64,000 bases of DNA from Achromobacter sp. UMC71 (GTDB lineage Bacteria; Pseudomonadota; Gammaproteobacteria; Burkholderiales; Burkholderiaceae_B), in the NCBI RefSeq assembly GCF_014170305.1, contig NZ_LZZT01000015.1, positions 124,001-188,000 of the forward strand, written 5' to 3'. The notes beneath the pieces are model-generated. The model was given only the letters and a program-made list of their open reading frames with translations, ran no database searches and was not told the origin of the DNA. Positions 8,559 to 17,096 of this stretch are shown here, piece by piece (position 1 is the first letter of the stretch; every line of letters starts with the position of its first letter). The position numbers and the translations under genes were made by a program.

Positions 8559-9166
8559 CGGTTGGCGCTCCTGCGCTTGCCCAGCCGTTCGGCTGGCACT
8601 ACGTCCGCCCACGGCGACAACCAATCCAGGGATATCACCGGCCGACGCCACGGCGCCTCCACGTTTGCGGCCAGTCCGCCCACGCTGCGCGCGAGCGACA
8701 ACGAAGGCTTCGCCGCCTGCCCCCATGCCGTCGGCGCGGCGCCAATGCGGCGCCGCGCGTCATCGTCGCCGTAGGCATGTCCCGCGCCCACTGCAACGCT
8801 GGTGCGGCGTTGGATCCGCGCGGCATCCCAGGGCCTGGGGCCGGCCAAACTGGACTGGGCCGTGACGGACACCCACCGTAGATCCGCGCCAAACCATTCC
8901 GCCTGCAATCCGGCATTGCCCGATGTGATGGCAGCGGGTACTGCTTGATCGCGGGCCGCCAGCGCAACAGGCGTCCGCGAGGCCGCCACCGGCGCACCCG
9001 CCGCAACCGACATCGCAGCCTTGCGACTGGCCTGCGCCACCTTTTGCGCGGTGAATTGCAGCTTTCCAAGCCATGCCACGCCCAGAAACGCCAGTATCAG
9101 CACCGGCAGCACGAGTAGTGCCTCGGTCAAGGCCTGGCCGAGTTGCCACCTGTGGACGGGAGTCAT
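8555..9166 (-). CDS. TadE-like minor pilin
   Basis: A 203-residue protein with the N-terminal layout of TadE/TadF pseudopilins: a short basic leader, then GQALTEALLVLPVLILAFLG, giving a G|XXXXE processing motif with Glu at +5 ahead of a hydrophobic helix. The remaining roughly 175 residues are Ala/Arg-rich and without membrane segments, so they should lie outside. It probably acts as a minor pilin or pilus initiation factor. The ATG at 9166 and the stop at 8555 both overlap neighbouring genes as ATGA. Confidence 0.8.
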   Translation of the reverse strand: MTPVHRWQLGQALTEALLVLPVLILAFLGVAWLGKLQFTAQKVAQASRKAAMSVAAGAPVAASRTPVALAARDQAVPAAITSGNAGLQAEWFGADLRWVSVTAQSSLAGPRPWDAARIQRRTSVAVGAGHAYGDDDARRRIGAAPTAWGQAAKPSLSLARSVGGLAANVEAPWRRPVISLDWLSPWADVVPAERLGKRRSANR

Positions 9167-10593
9167 CGGCCCCCCCTTGCCAACAGGGTCTCGGCGGGCG
9201 TGACGGCTGACAGCCGCGCCTGCCAATACGGACGAAACAACGTCGCCAGTTCGGGGCGGCCGTCGGGCCGGGCGTCCGGCCGCGCGAAATAGGTCTCGGC
9301 GGCGCTGGTGACCGTCAGCGTTCCGCCATCGCCCAATCCGGCATAGCGGAACCGCCCAGCGGGCGCCGCCACCTGGCTGGCCGCATCGGTGGTTGGTAAC
9401 ACGTTGCCGGCCAGGCTGACGGCCACGGCGAAACGCAAGGGCTCGGCGCCCCGGCGCAACGCGACCTCGCGATAGCCCGGCAGCCCCAGGCCCGGCCAGC
9501 GTTGCACCTGCGCCATGGCGTAAGAGTTGGCCATGGGATTGGTCGCGCCATCGAAGATGTTCCAGTTCGTGGACAGTTCCACCCAGCGCCAGAAGTCCTG
9601 CGAGGAGAAGTCCTCGGGCGGTGCCTCGACATATTCCAGGTCGGGGGGCGCCTTGGATTTCTGGCCCTGCGCGGTGCCCCAGCCCATTGCGTACTCGCGG
9701 TAGTAGCACCCAACCCACCGGTTGGAACGCAAGGCATGAAACGACTGGGTGTCCAACGCGCCCCAACGGCCGTCCGGGCCCAGCCAGGTCGAGCCTCGGC
9801 GCCGCAACTCATGGCGCAATATCGGGCAATACATGCTGACGGGCCAGGGATTGCGGCGCGTCTCGTTGCGGCGCGCCAGAAAGCCGAAGCGTGCGGCGGC
9901 CTGCTCCACCGCCGGGCGTAACCCGGCTCGCCGCGTAGCGGCCTGGCGTTGAATGAATCCGGGCCAGCCATCGCTAAGCAGACGAAGGCTGGGTGCCGCG
10001 TCGGTCCGGGAAAACGCAGCCAAGCCCACGCCGCCGCCCGCTTGCGAGTAGTTGTCCTGCAGCACAGCTCGCATCAGGCGGTCGCGCGATGCCGGCAAGC
10101 CCGCGACGGCCGACGCCGCCCCCTTATCAAGCACCCGGTGCACGACACGATCGTGCTCCGCGTAGGCGCGCGCCAGATCCGCCTCTGCCCCCGGTTTGCC
10201 TCGCGCCGCCAAATAAGCCAAGGCCGTGTCGGGTCCGAACAACATGCCGATCAACGCAGCCGGCGGATTGTTGCGGTTACGCTGCCCCGCAAGGGTGCGC
10301 ATGTACTGTGCGGCCGCGCCCAGCGTGACCAGATGCGCCATGGCAACCTGATGGGCAATCTGGGTGCGGTTCACGTAGGCCAGGAAATTGAGCTGGCGCG
10401 CCTGCTCGAGCGCGCCGCTGTAGGCCGCCGCATCCGCCGCGTGGGTCAGGCGCGAGCGCGACTCCACCGTGCGCCCCAGGTTGTACTGCATGACCAGCGC
10501 CACCGAGACCGTGGCCGCCAGCAGCATGCCCAGTACCAGCGCCTGGCCCTGCTGCGCGGCCGGCGGTGCGACGCTCTCGAGCCGGGCGTTCAC
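9163..10593 (-). CDS. TadG-like exported membrane protein
   Basis: A 476-residue protein with one N-terminal hydrophobic helix (GQALVLGMLLAATVSVALVMQYNLG, about 14-38) and a long extracytoplasmic domain. The DAADAAAYSGALEQARQLNFLAYVNRTQIAHQ segment is typical of TadG/TadE-type proteins that keep a pseudopilin-like helix. Unlike its neighbour it lacks Glu at +5, so processing is doubtful. The GTG at 10593 overlaps the flp stop as GTGA, which fixes the start. It may be the large minor pilin or tip component of the Flp pilus; the distal 300 residues match nothing I know. Confidence 0.78.
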   Translation of the reverse strand: MNARLESVAPPAAQQGQALVLGMLLAATVSVALVMQYNLGRTVESRSRLTHAADAAAYSGALEQARQLNFLAYVNRTQIAHQVAMAHLVTLGAAAQYMRTLAGQRNRNNPPAALIGMLFGPDTALAYLAARGKPGAEADLARAYAEHDRVVHRVLDKGAASAVAGLPASRDRLMRAVLQDNYSQAGGGVGLAAFSRTDAAPSLRLLSDGWPGFIQRQAATRRAGLRPAVEQAAARFGFLARRNETRRNPWPVSMYCPILRHELRRRGSTWLGPDGRWGALDTQSFHALRSNRWVGCYYREYAMGWGTAQGQKSKAPPDLEYVEAPPEDFSSQDFWRWVELSTNWNIFDGATNPMANSYAMAQVQRWPGLGLPGYREVALRRGAEPLRFAVAVSLAGNVLPTTDAASQVAAPAGRFRYAGLGDGGTLTVTSAAETYFARPDARPDGRPELATLFRPYWQARLSAVTPAETLLARGGR

Positions 10594-10856
10594 TTGTTGG
10601 CCGTGGCATTGCCGGTGAAGGACTTGAGCGAACGCGCCTTGGTCTGCGCCGCCGCCTTCTGCGCCGCCTGCTGCGCGGCGCGCGACTGCGAGCTGCCGTC
10701 TTCGCCGGCCAATTCGCGTGCCATGGCCGCGGTCTGGGACCGCACGACCTGGCCGAAGTACTGGTAGACGGCGATTGCCGCCACCGCCACCAAGGCCACG
10801 ACCACGATGTATTCCGTCATGCCCTGCCCTGTTTGACGCCTGCGATATGCCAACAT
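10590..10856 (-). CDS. Flp-family type IVb pilin
   Basis: An 88-residue pilin: a basic 10-residue leader, then G|QGMTEY with Glu at +5 and Tyr at +6, the Flp cleavage signature, followed by the hydrophobic helix YIVVVALVAVAAIAVYQYFG. The roughly 50-residue tail is Ala/Gln/Lys-rich and longer than in most Flp pilins. It should be the major Flp subunit or a Flp-like minor pilin. It is the first gene of the operon. A GGAGAG ribosome-binding site sits upstream of the ATG at 10856. Confidence 0.82.
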   Translation of the reverse strand: MLAYRRRQTGQGMTEYIVVVALVAVAAIAVYQYFGQVVRSQTAAMARELAGEDGSSQSRAAQQAAQKAAAQTKARSLKSFTGNATANK

Positions 10857-11295
10857 TTGCGCTCTCCGCTCGCTGTGAATGAGAGTCCCAGTGTCGGCTT
10901 GGCGCCAGGGCCCAACAATTCGCGGATGCCGAGGCGGACAATTGCGGTACGGCGGTCTTGACGGCCCAAATGCGTGCCTTCCAGGACCGCCGCCCCGGCC
11001 ATGGACACGCCTCGGGAAAATGTTGTAACCCCCTAATTTTCCTGGGGTTTTCCCTATTGCTCGGCCCAAGGGGAGGCAGTAGATTGGACTTGCCGGGCTG
11101 TCTGACACCCATCGCGTGCGAAGCCGGGCAGGAGCGCCTCAGACTCGTCTCGAGCTGAGGCGCTCTTCCATTTCACGGCCCTGCCATCGCAGGCCCCAGC
11201 CTCCCCGCGGCATTACAAAATCTATACAGAGTCGCGCAATCCCCTCACAGGGCCCTGGCTAGCATTGCGGTTTTCCAATCAGGACAAACCGATAG
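10857..11295. promoter_or_regulatory. Divergent control region of the Tad operon and acyltransferase gene
   Basis: 439 bases without a credible gene between two divergent genes. It contains three TTTTCC-type half-sites: GGAAAAT at 11015-11021, ATTTTCC at 11036-11042 (an inverted pair) and TTTTCC at 11048-11053, which is 11 bases from the preceding TTTTCC and in the same orientation. It also holds an 11-bp perfect inverted repeat at 11132-11165. No convincing sigma-70 promoter could be fixed. A response-regulator site is a reasonable guess for the TTTTCC cluster. Confidence 0.4.
11132..11165. repeat. Perfect 11-bp inverted repeat
   Basis: GAGCGCCTCAG at 11132-11142 and CTGAGGCGCTC at 11155-11165 are exact reverse complements around a 12-base spacer. 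There is no T-run on either side, so it is not a classic terminator for either divergent gene. It may be an operator or a processed hairpin in a long leader. Confidence 0.6.
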
Positions 11296-12483
11296 ATGTC
11301 TGCCCACGCCTCCATGCTCAGGGTCGAGCGCCCTGCGCCGGGCGACTCCCGCAATCCCGCCATTGATGCCCTGCGCGGCATCGCCATCCTGTGCGTCGTG
11401 CTGTTGCACGTGCAGATCCATATTCCGCAAGAACAAAGCCTGCTCGGCAAAGTGCTGCCCGCGGCCCTGTTCAACATCGCGTTTCGCAGCGGCTACTACG
11501 GCGTCGTCATCTTCTTTGTCATCTCGGGTTTTCTCATCACGCGTTCGGCGCTGGAACGCTGGGGCAGCCTGGCGGCCGTGCCCTGGGGCGCGTTCCTGTG
11601 GCGCCGTTTCGCCCGCATCTATCCATGCCTGCTGTTGCTGCTGGCCGTGCTGGCAGGCTTGCATTGGGCGCAAGTGCCCGGTTTCGTCATCGACAACACC
11701 TCGCTGCTCCGTGCCGCCGCTGCCGCGCTGACCCTGCATGTGAATTGGCTGGAGGCGCAGATCGGTTATCTGCCGGCCGCCTGGAACGTGCTGTGGTCAC
11801 TGTCCATCGAAGAAACCTTCTACCTGGCCTTTCCGCTGATCTGCCTGCTGTCCCTGGCCGCCGGCACGCGCGCGCTGGTGCTGACGTTGCTGCTATTTGT
11901 GGCACTCGGGCCGTTCGCGCGGGTCGCCTTCACCAACAACGAAATCTGGGCGGACCACTCGTACCTCTCCGGCATGGACGGCATCGCCATCGGCTGCCTG
12001 GCGGCTCTGCTTGCCGCACGCCCCTCGACCGCCGGCCCGCGCAGCCGCGCGATCCTGCTGGCCGGAATGATGTTGTTCGCGCTGGTGTTCTTCCTCAGGA
12101 AAGCCACCGCCACGCTGGGACTGACGGCCTGGGGCCTGAACGTGACGTTGCTGGAAATCGGGGTCGCGTGCCTGCTGATCGGCTGGAGCTCCCGGCCTGC
12201 ACGCCCGCCGCGCCCCAATCCCCTGACCGCCGCGCTGCGCTGGACCGGCCACAACAGCTACGAGATCTATCTGACGCACATGTTTCCGGTGCTGTTGCTG
12301 GCCGCCGCCTCATGCCGCAATTCGAGCAGCGCCGTATCGACCTGGTGGCGCGCTGGCGCGCTCACTGCGGCATGCGTTCTGGCCATTCTGCTGGCGGCCA
12401 TGCTAGGCGGACTGGTGGCACGCTATTACTCGGCGCCGATGCGCCGGTGGCTGACCCGGCCGGCCTGGGCTTCGTCGCGATGA
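11296..12483 (+). CDS. Acyltransferase 3 family (OafA-like) membrane protein
   Basis: A 395-residue polytopic membrane protein. The N-terminal RNPAIDALRGIAILCVVLLHVQIH carries the family's conserved Arg and His of the first membrane segment, and further motifs include GYYGVVIFFVISGFLIT and NVLWSLSIEETFYLAFP. These enzymes O-acylate sugars of LPS, peptidoglycan or secreted glycans using a cytoplasmic acyl donor. No SGNH domain follows, so it is the short form. The substrate is unknown; nearby glycosyltransferases suggest an envelope glycan. It stands alone, facing away from the Tad operon. Confidence 0.9.
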   Translation: MSAHASMLRVERPAPGDSRNPAIDALRGIAILCVVLLHVQIHIPQEQSLLGKVLPAALFNIAFRSGYYGVVIFFVISGFLITRSALERWGSLAAVPWGAFLWRRFARIYPCLLLLLAVLAGLHWAQVPGFVIDNTSLLRAAAAALTLHVNWLEAQIGYLPAAWNVLWSLSIEETFYLAFPLICLLSLAAGTRALVLTLLLFVALGPFARVAFTNNEIWADHSYLSGMDGIAIGCLAALLAARPSTAGPRSRAILLAGMMLFALVFFLRKATATLGLTAWGLNVTLLEIGVACLLIGWSSRPARPPRPNPLTAALRWTGHNSYEIYLTHMFPVLLLAAASCRNSSSAVSTWWRAGALTAACVLAILLAAMLGGLVARYYSAPMRRWLTRPAWASSR

Positions 12484-12515
12484 TTCCGCAATGCCCGCGC
12501 TCGAGGTGGCACGCG

Positions 12516-13910
12516 TCAGCCGGCCGCCGTCCGGCCGCCCGCCGAACCGTTCAGGCTATCGGCATCCAGACGCCGGAACACCAGGGCGGACAACAAGGTA
12601 ATCGCGCCCACGCACAAGAACGTCAGCGTAAATGCCCAGCCCAGCGCCGCGTTGCCCGGCCCCGAGAAAACACCGACCAGACCGCCGCCGATGGTCACGC
12701 CCAGGCCGATGGCCAGCATCTGCACCATCGAGAACAGGCTGTTGCCGCTGCCTGCGTCCCGGGTACTCAGGCCCTTGAGGGTCACGCTGTTCATCGCCGC
12801 GAACTGCATCGAGTTGGCCGCGCCGAACACCGCCAGCTGCGCGATCTGCAAGGCCATCGGCCAGCCATGCGAGATGGCGGCGAACGACATGATCGCGGCG
12901 CCAACCAGCACGGTGTTGGCCAGCAGGAACGTGTCGTAGCCGAATCGCCGCACCAGCGGCGCGATCCAGGGCTTGGACACCGTGCCCGCAATCGCGGCCG
13001 GCAGCATCATCAGGCCCGACTGCAGGGGCGTATAGCCCAGCTGAAGCTGCAACAGCAGCGGCAACAGGAAAGGCACCGCGCTGCTGCCGATCCGGCACAC
13101 CAGGTTGCCGGCCAGCCCGACGCTGAAGTTGGGCTCGCGAAACAAACGCAATTGAAACAGCGGATTGTCGCGCCGCTTGGCGTGCATCACATACAACAGC
13201 ACCGTCAATCCGCTCAAGGCGAACAGCCCCGCCGACCAGGCCGCGCGCCCGTCGCCAGCGGGCAGGTCCAGCGCCAGCGAAAACGCCACCATGCACAAGG
13301 ACAGCAAGCCGCAGCCCAGCATGTCGAACGGGGCAACGTCGCTCAAGGCATCCTCAGGCAGGTAACGGCGCACGGCAAACAAGCCCGCCAGGCCGATCGG
13401 CACATTTATCATGAAGATCCAATGCCAGCTGGCCACCTGCACCAGCAGGCCGCCCAGCGTCGGTCCGAAAATCGGCCCGACCTGCCCCGCGATCGACACG
13501 AACGCCAACGCCGAGATGTATTGGTCGCCCGGTACGCGCCGCAGCACCGCCAGACGCCCGATCGGCAGCAGCATCGACCCGCCCACGCCTTGCACCACGC
13601 GCGCAATCGTCAGCTGCGTCAGGCTCTGCGCCAGGCCGCAGAACACCGACCCCACGGCAAACACCAGAATCGCGGCCAGATACACCCGGCGCGTGCCGTA
13701 GCGGTCAGCCAGCCAGCCCGATGCGGGCGTCAGCATGGCCATGGTCAACGTGTAAGCCACCACCACCGGCTTGAGCGCCAGCACGTCCTCGCCCAGGCTG
13801 CGCGCCATGGCCGGCAAGGCGGTATTGACGATGGTGGTGTCCAGCGTCTGCATGAAAAAGCAGGCCGCGACAACCCAGAGCAGGGCTCGTTGCGATGATG
13901 GTGTGGGCAT
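12516..13910 (-). CDS. MFS transporter, DHA2 (EmrB/MdtD-like) family
   Basis: A 464-residue drug:proton antiporter-type protein. The first segment has the family start FFMQTLDTTIVNTALPAMA, then GWLADRYGTRRVYL (motif A) and GPIFGPTLGGLL (motif C). Length and helix count fit the 14-segment DHA2 group. It most likely exports small toxic compounds across the inner membrane using the proton gradient. No membrane-fusion partner (EmrA type) is adjacent. The ATG at 13910 is chosen because it begins the conserved N-terminus. It converges on the acyltransferase gene with a 32-base gap. Confidence 0.9.
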   Translation of the reverse strand: MPTPSSQRALLWVVAACFFMQTLDTTIVNTALPAMARSLGEDVLALKPVVVAYTLTMAMLTPASGWLADRYGTRRVYLAAILVFAVGSVFCGLAQSLTQLTIARVVQGVGGSMLLPIGRLAVLRRVPGDQYISALAFVSIAGQVGPIFGPTLGGLLVQVASWHWIFMINVPIGLAGLFAVRRYLPEDALSDVAPFDMLGCGLLSLCMVAFSLALDLPAGDGRAAWSAGLFALSGLTVLLYVMHAKRRDNPLFQLRLFREPNFSVGLAGNLVCRIGSSAVPFLLPLLLQLQLGYTPLQSGLMMLPAAIAGTVSKPWIAPLVRRFGYDTFLLANTVLVGAAIMSFAAISHGWPMALQIAQLAVFGAANSMQFAAMNSVTLKGLSTRDAGSGNSLFSMVQMLAIGLGVTIGGGLVGVFSGPGNAALGWAFTLTFLCVGAITLLSALVFRRLDADSLNGSAGGRTAAG

Positions 13911-14031
13911 GTCCTGAATCGTACTCCCGGGCAGCCGACGAGCCGCTGACAGCGGCCCATCAACGTTCCCGCCCAAGCCGCCCGCAAGCTTTCGGTTATC
14001 CTCCGGATCAACGCAAAAAGGAAGATTCAAC

Positions 14032-14952
14032 GTGAGCCAAGCTCATACCATCCAGGCCGGAAAAGTGGCGCTCATCCTGTCTAACCGGCTTGGCGATACG
14101 CTGTACCAAATGGCCATTGCCAACAACTTGCGCAAGGCCGGCCGGGACATCTCCGTCTACGGCGTCCATGGCTACGCCCTGCGGGAATGGTTCCCGGGCT
14201 TCGACATCCAGCCTCTGCCGGCGGACACCGCCAGCCTGGCCCAGTACGACACCATCGTGCAAATGGATCCGGACAGCCCGTTCGACGGCCTGAGCCGCGT
14301 CTGCACGCGTTTTCTCAGCACCAAGGAATGGGGCAAGATCCGGGCAACACCGCGCAAGCACAACTCACCCAACGGCATCCTGGATGAATTCCGCCGATTC
14401 TCCGCCGATGCCTTCGGCCTGACCGAATGGAGCGCCGACAACGGCATGCAGGCCCCCGCCCGCTTCAAGGCGCGCCGCCACCCCAAGCGCGTCATCCTGC
14501 ATCCCACCTCCAGCGAGGCGGAGCGCTGCTGGACGCCGGGCAAATATGTCATCGTCGCGCGGCGCCTGCGCGCCATGGGCTATGAACCGGTGTTCGTGCT
14601 GGCGCCGTCCGAGCGCGAGTATTGGCTGCCGCTGCTGGAACAAGCCCATGCGGGCTATGTCCAGGCCCCATCCATTGACGGCGTGGCCGCCGAGGTCTAC
14701 GAATCCGGCTGGTTCATCGGCACCGACTCAGGCATCGGCCATCTGGCATCGTGCTGCGGCCTGCCTACCGTCACCATCGTCGACCGCCCCCGCAACATGC
14801 CGCGCTGGCGTCCTGCCTGGGCCGCCAATGTCATCGTCAAGCCCTGGTGGCTGCCGCTGCGCACCTTGCGCCGCAAGTACTGGCGCGAGGCCACCACGGT
14901 CGCGGCCGTCATGCGCTGTTTTGGCCGGATGGTGCATCGCCACCCGCGCTGA
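14032..14952 (+). CDS. Glycosyltransferase family 9 (heptosyltransferase-like)
   Basis: A 306-residue cytoplasmic or peripheral enzyme of the GT9 family, which transfers ADP-heptose or a related sugar during LPS assembly. Features are the N-terminal VALILSNRLGDTLYQMAIANNLRK, the central KRVILHPTSSEAERCW and the C-terminal GWFIGTDSGIGHLASCCGLPT, equivalent to the family's D-SG--H-A nucleotide-sugar site. The start is GTG at 14032, supported by AAGGAAG 10 bases upstream. It converges with the GT4 gene across a strong terminator. The acceptor sugar cannot be read from sequence. Confidence 0.88.
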   Translation: MSQAHTIQAGKVALILSNRLGDTLYQMAIANNLRKAGRDISVYGVHGYALREWFPGFDIQPLPADTASLAQYDTIVQMDPDSPFDGLSRVCTRFLSTKEWGKIRATPRKHNSPNGILDEFRRFSADAFGLTEWSADNGMQAPARFKARRHPKRVILHPTSSEAERCWTPGKYVIVARRLRAMGYEPVFVLAPSEREYWLPLLEQAHAGYVQAPSIDGVAAEVYESGWFIGTDSGIGHLASCCGLPTVTIVDRPRNMPRWRPAWAANVIVKPWWLPLRTLRRKYWREATTVAAVMRCFGRMVHRHPR

Positions 14953-14963
14953 TCCCAAACGAA

Positions 14964-14996
14964 AAAGCCGGCACCCGAATCATCGGGATGCCGGCC
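14964..14996 (-). terminator. Rho-independent terminator for the GT4 gene
   Basis: Stem GCCGGCA-CCCGA with TCGGG-TGCCGGC (one bulged base). Read on the minus strand it is followed by TTTTTCG. It lies 45 bases past the GT4 stop and also just past the GT9 stop, so it can act in both directions but is stronger for the minus transcript. Confidence 0.85.
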
Positions 14997-15039
14997 CTGT
15001 GGCCTGGCCAGGTGACAGACGCGGCGCCGGCATCCGCGG

Positions 15040-16182
15040 TCAAGCGACCGCTTCGACCGCCCGCGCCAGCCCGGCGTCGTGTATCGCGACCTGGTAGGCG
15101 CCCAGCGTTTCGGCCATTTTCTGCGACAGCATCAAATGCCGGTCCGCGAATACGCGCGCTTGTTCGGCGACCTTGGCGGCTTGCTGCGGATGAGCCCAGA
15201 TCCAGGCCAGGTGATCCGCAAAACCCGCGATATCGCCCGCCGGCGCGAGCCAACCGGTATGGCCGGGATGCACGATTTCCGGCAAGCCACCCACCGCGCT
15301 GGCCACGACAGGGCACCGGGCTGCGTACGCTTCCGGCACGACCCGTGACCATGCCTCGTTGACGGAAGGCACCAGCACCGCATCGGCGGCGTGAATCATA
15401 TTCGCGATGTCTTCGCGATGGCCGGCGAACGTCACGTATTCGCCGATACCCAACTCCCCGACCAGATCGTGCAACTGTTTGCCGTAAGCCGCCGTTGCGC
15501 CGGTAGGCATGCCCACCACCAGCGCGCGTGCAGGGACGCCGCGCTGCCGCAGCACCTGCACCACGCGCAGCAGATCTTCCTGGCGCTTGTCGGGCCGCAG
15601 CATGCCGATGGTCGCCACCACGAAGGCGGCCGGATCCAGCGCCAGTTCCTGGCGCACCGCGTGGCGCACAGCCTGCTTGTCCGCATCCTTGAAAAAGCCG
15701 TGATCCGCCCACTCCCCCACAACGCTGATTCGGTCGCGCCCGGCAAAGCCCGCCGTGATGATGTTCTGCGCGCCACCTTCACTGGTCGTGATGACGCGAT
15801 GGCAGCCCAGGCGCCATTCCACCCGGCGCCGCCACGACGTGCGCAGCGGCCTGGCGAAATGCCAGGTCCTGACTAGCGAACACAGATCCCGGCACAGCGC
15901 GCTGGCCTTGGCGTCAGGCGTGCCATGCGCATCGATGACCTGGATGCGCAGATCCTTCACGATCTGCCGCAACTTGAGCGCACCTGACCATGAATAGGGG
16001 GAACTGAAATCCAGGCCCAGCGTCGCCAGCCCCCAGCTACGGGCCAACTTTAGCGTTTCACTGGCGGGCGGCGCGGCGATCGCCACGGCATGACCTTGCT
16101 CGCGAAGCCAGCGCGCCTGATCCAGGACGCGAAACTCCAGTCCGCCCAGATTCGGGCCAGAGAGCGTGTGCAGAATTTGCAT
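15040..16182 (-). CDS. Glycosyltransferase family 4
   Basis: A 380-residue GT-B fold enzyme. The N-terminal domain has the glycine loop GPNLGGLEFRVLDQARWL. The C-terminal domain has VVATIGMLRPDKRQEDLL, the VTFAGHREDIANMIHAADAVL stretch and PSVNEAWSRVVPEAYAARCPVVAS with the EX7E-type nucleotide-sugar site. It probably adds one sugar to LPS core or another surface glycan. It begins with ATG at 16182; an 8-bp palindromic hairpin lies 26 bases upstream in the leader. It converges with the GT9 gene. Confidence 0.9.
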   Translation of the reverse strand: MQILHTLSGPNLGGLEFRVLDQARWLREQGHAVAIAAPPASETLKLARSWGLATLGLDFSSPYSWSGALKLRQIVKDLRIQVIDAHGTPDAKASALCRDLCSLVRTWHFARPLRTSWRRRVEWRLGCHRVITTSEGGAQNIITAGFAGRDRISVVGEWADHGFFKDADKQAVRHAVRQELALDPAAFVVATIGMLRPDKRQEDLLRVVQVLRQRGVPARALVVGMPTGATAAYGKQLHDLVGELGIGEYVTFAGHREDIANMIHAADAVLVPSVNEAWSRVVPEAYAARCPVVASAVGGLPEIVHPGHTGWLAPAGDIAGFADHLAWIWAHPQQAAKVAEQARVFADRHLMLSQKMAETLGAYQVAIHDAGLARAVEAVA

Positions 16183-16613
16183 AGGGATTTACGGGTACAG
16201 GGACTTGCGGCCGGCACGAGCCGGCCGAGACAGCGGCTGCGGCGCCCAGCCGCCATGCCGTTGCACCCGATTCAACAGCGCTACGCTGCGGCTGGAACCG
16301 CAGACCAATCGGGGGAATCGCAACAACATAGGGGGGCACGCTTGGTAAGATGCGTTCCGATTGCCTGTCGCGCAGCGCTGCAATGCACTCGAAACCGACT
16401 GAAACGCCTTTCTTGTTAAATTCAGCAATAAGCAAGGAATATAGGCGCGTACCAGGGGCCGAGTTAGAGTAAGTTTTTAATTCTTGTTAAGATCTTTACT
16501 CTTTATGTAACAAATAATTCCAAAACCACAGAGAATGCGGTTCAGCATAAAAAAAAGCCCGCACGGGGCGAACGGGTGCGCCGTTTGAGCGCACCTGGGC
16601 TCGCGTCGGCGGC
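16183..16613. other. Intergenic region with a hairpin and an AT-rich tract
   Basis: No credible gene. Near the GT4 start is CGGCCGGC-ACGA-GCCGGCCG (16208-16227), a perfect 8-bp stem. Bases about 16420-16560 are clearly AT-richer than the rest of the window and include AGAGTAA/TTACTCT, an inverted pair about 26 bases apart (about 16464-16503). The tract probably contains the GT4 promoter, but no clean -35/-10 pair could be assigned. Confidence 0.5.
16546..16600 (-). terminator. Probable terminator of the small membrane protein gene
   Basis: A perfect 7-bp stem GGTGCGC/GCGCACC (16575-16595), and closer to the T-run a GCCC-CGTGC-GGGC hairpin, are followed on the minus strand by eight T. It lies 14-60 bases past the stop at 16614. 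Confidence 0.65.
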
Positions 16614-16904
16614 TTAGAAAATGCAGGCCTTCTGCGAGCATTCCACGAGAAAGCCCGCCATCCTGGCGGCGGGATAGAGCACCACCAAGCCCGTCGCCAG
16701 CACCCACCACCGGCGCTGCCGCCGGATGGCCCCGATCACGCAGGCCACCCATGCCAAGACCGCCGCCCAGTACACCGGAAAGTACGGGCCCAACGCCACC
16801 ATCAGCCAATCCGTGCGGATAAGCAACGCCGCGACCACGGCGGTAGCCACGAAGATCAGGATCATCAATCGATTGCCTGGTTTCACCGGGGCGTTGATCG
16901 GCAT
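16614..16904 (-). CDS. Small three-helix membrane protein, unknown
   Basis: 96 residues with three hydrophobic stretches (about 13-31, 36-60 and 67-84), and a short Cys-containing tail (VECSQKACIF). No family recognised. I take the ATG at 16904 because GGAG lies 11 bases upstream; an in-frame GTG at 16916 is possible. A terminator follows and it stands alone between the GT4 gene and a divergent acetyltransferase, so it is a monocistronic unit. The hydrophobic pattern and transcription signals favour a real gene; its function is unknown. Confidence 0.62.
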   Translation of the reverse strand: MPINAPVKPGNRLMILIFVATAVVAALLIRTDWLMVALGPYFPVYWAAVLAWVACVIGAIRRQRRWWVLATGLVVLYPAARMAGFLVECSQKACIF

Positions 16905-17096
16905 GACGGGTATCACTCCGGAAAGAATAGGTTATGAAGCGATGGCCTTTCTCGCCATGAATCGGCGCAACGGCTATCGAACGCTATTCTGCACCAGGCC
17001 GCAACGCGGATATCATCCCGGCTGCGGCCCTCGGTTAGCGCCGTTGTTGCCGCAACCGTTAACACGTTGCGTCGCCACCCGTATTTCAGGAACCCC

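Noticed and set aside
11391-13898. A very long plus-strand open frame spanning the acyltransferase and MFS genes
   Set aside because: It lies in a different frame from the acyltransferase and antisense to the MFS gene, both with clear family motifs. Its translation is Arg/Ala/Gln-rich with no domain, a common artefact of high GC content.
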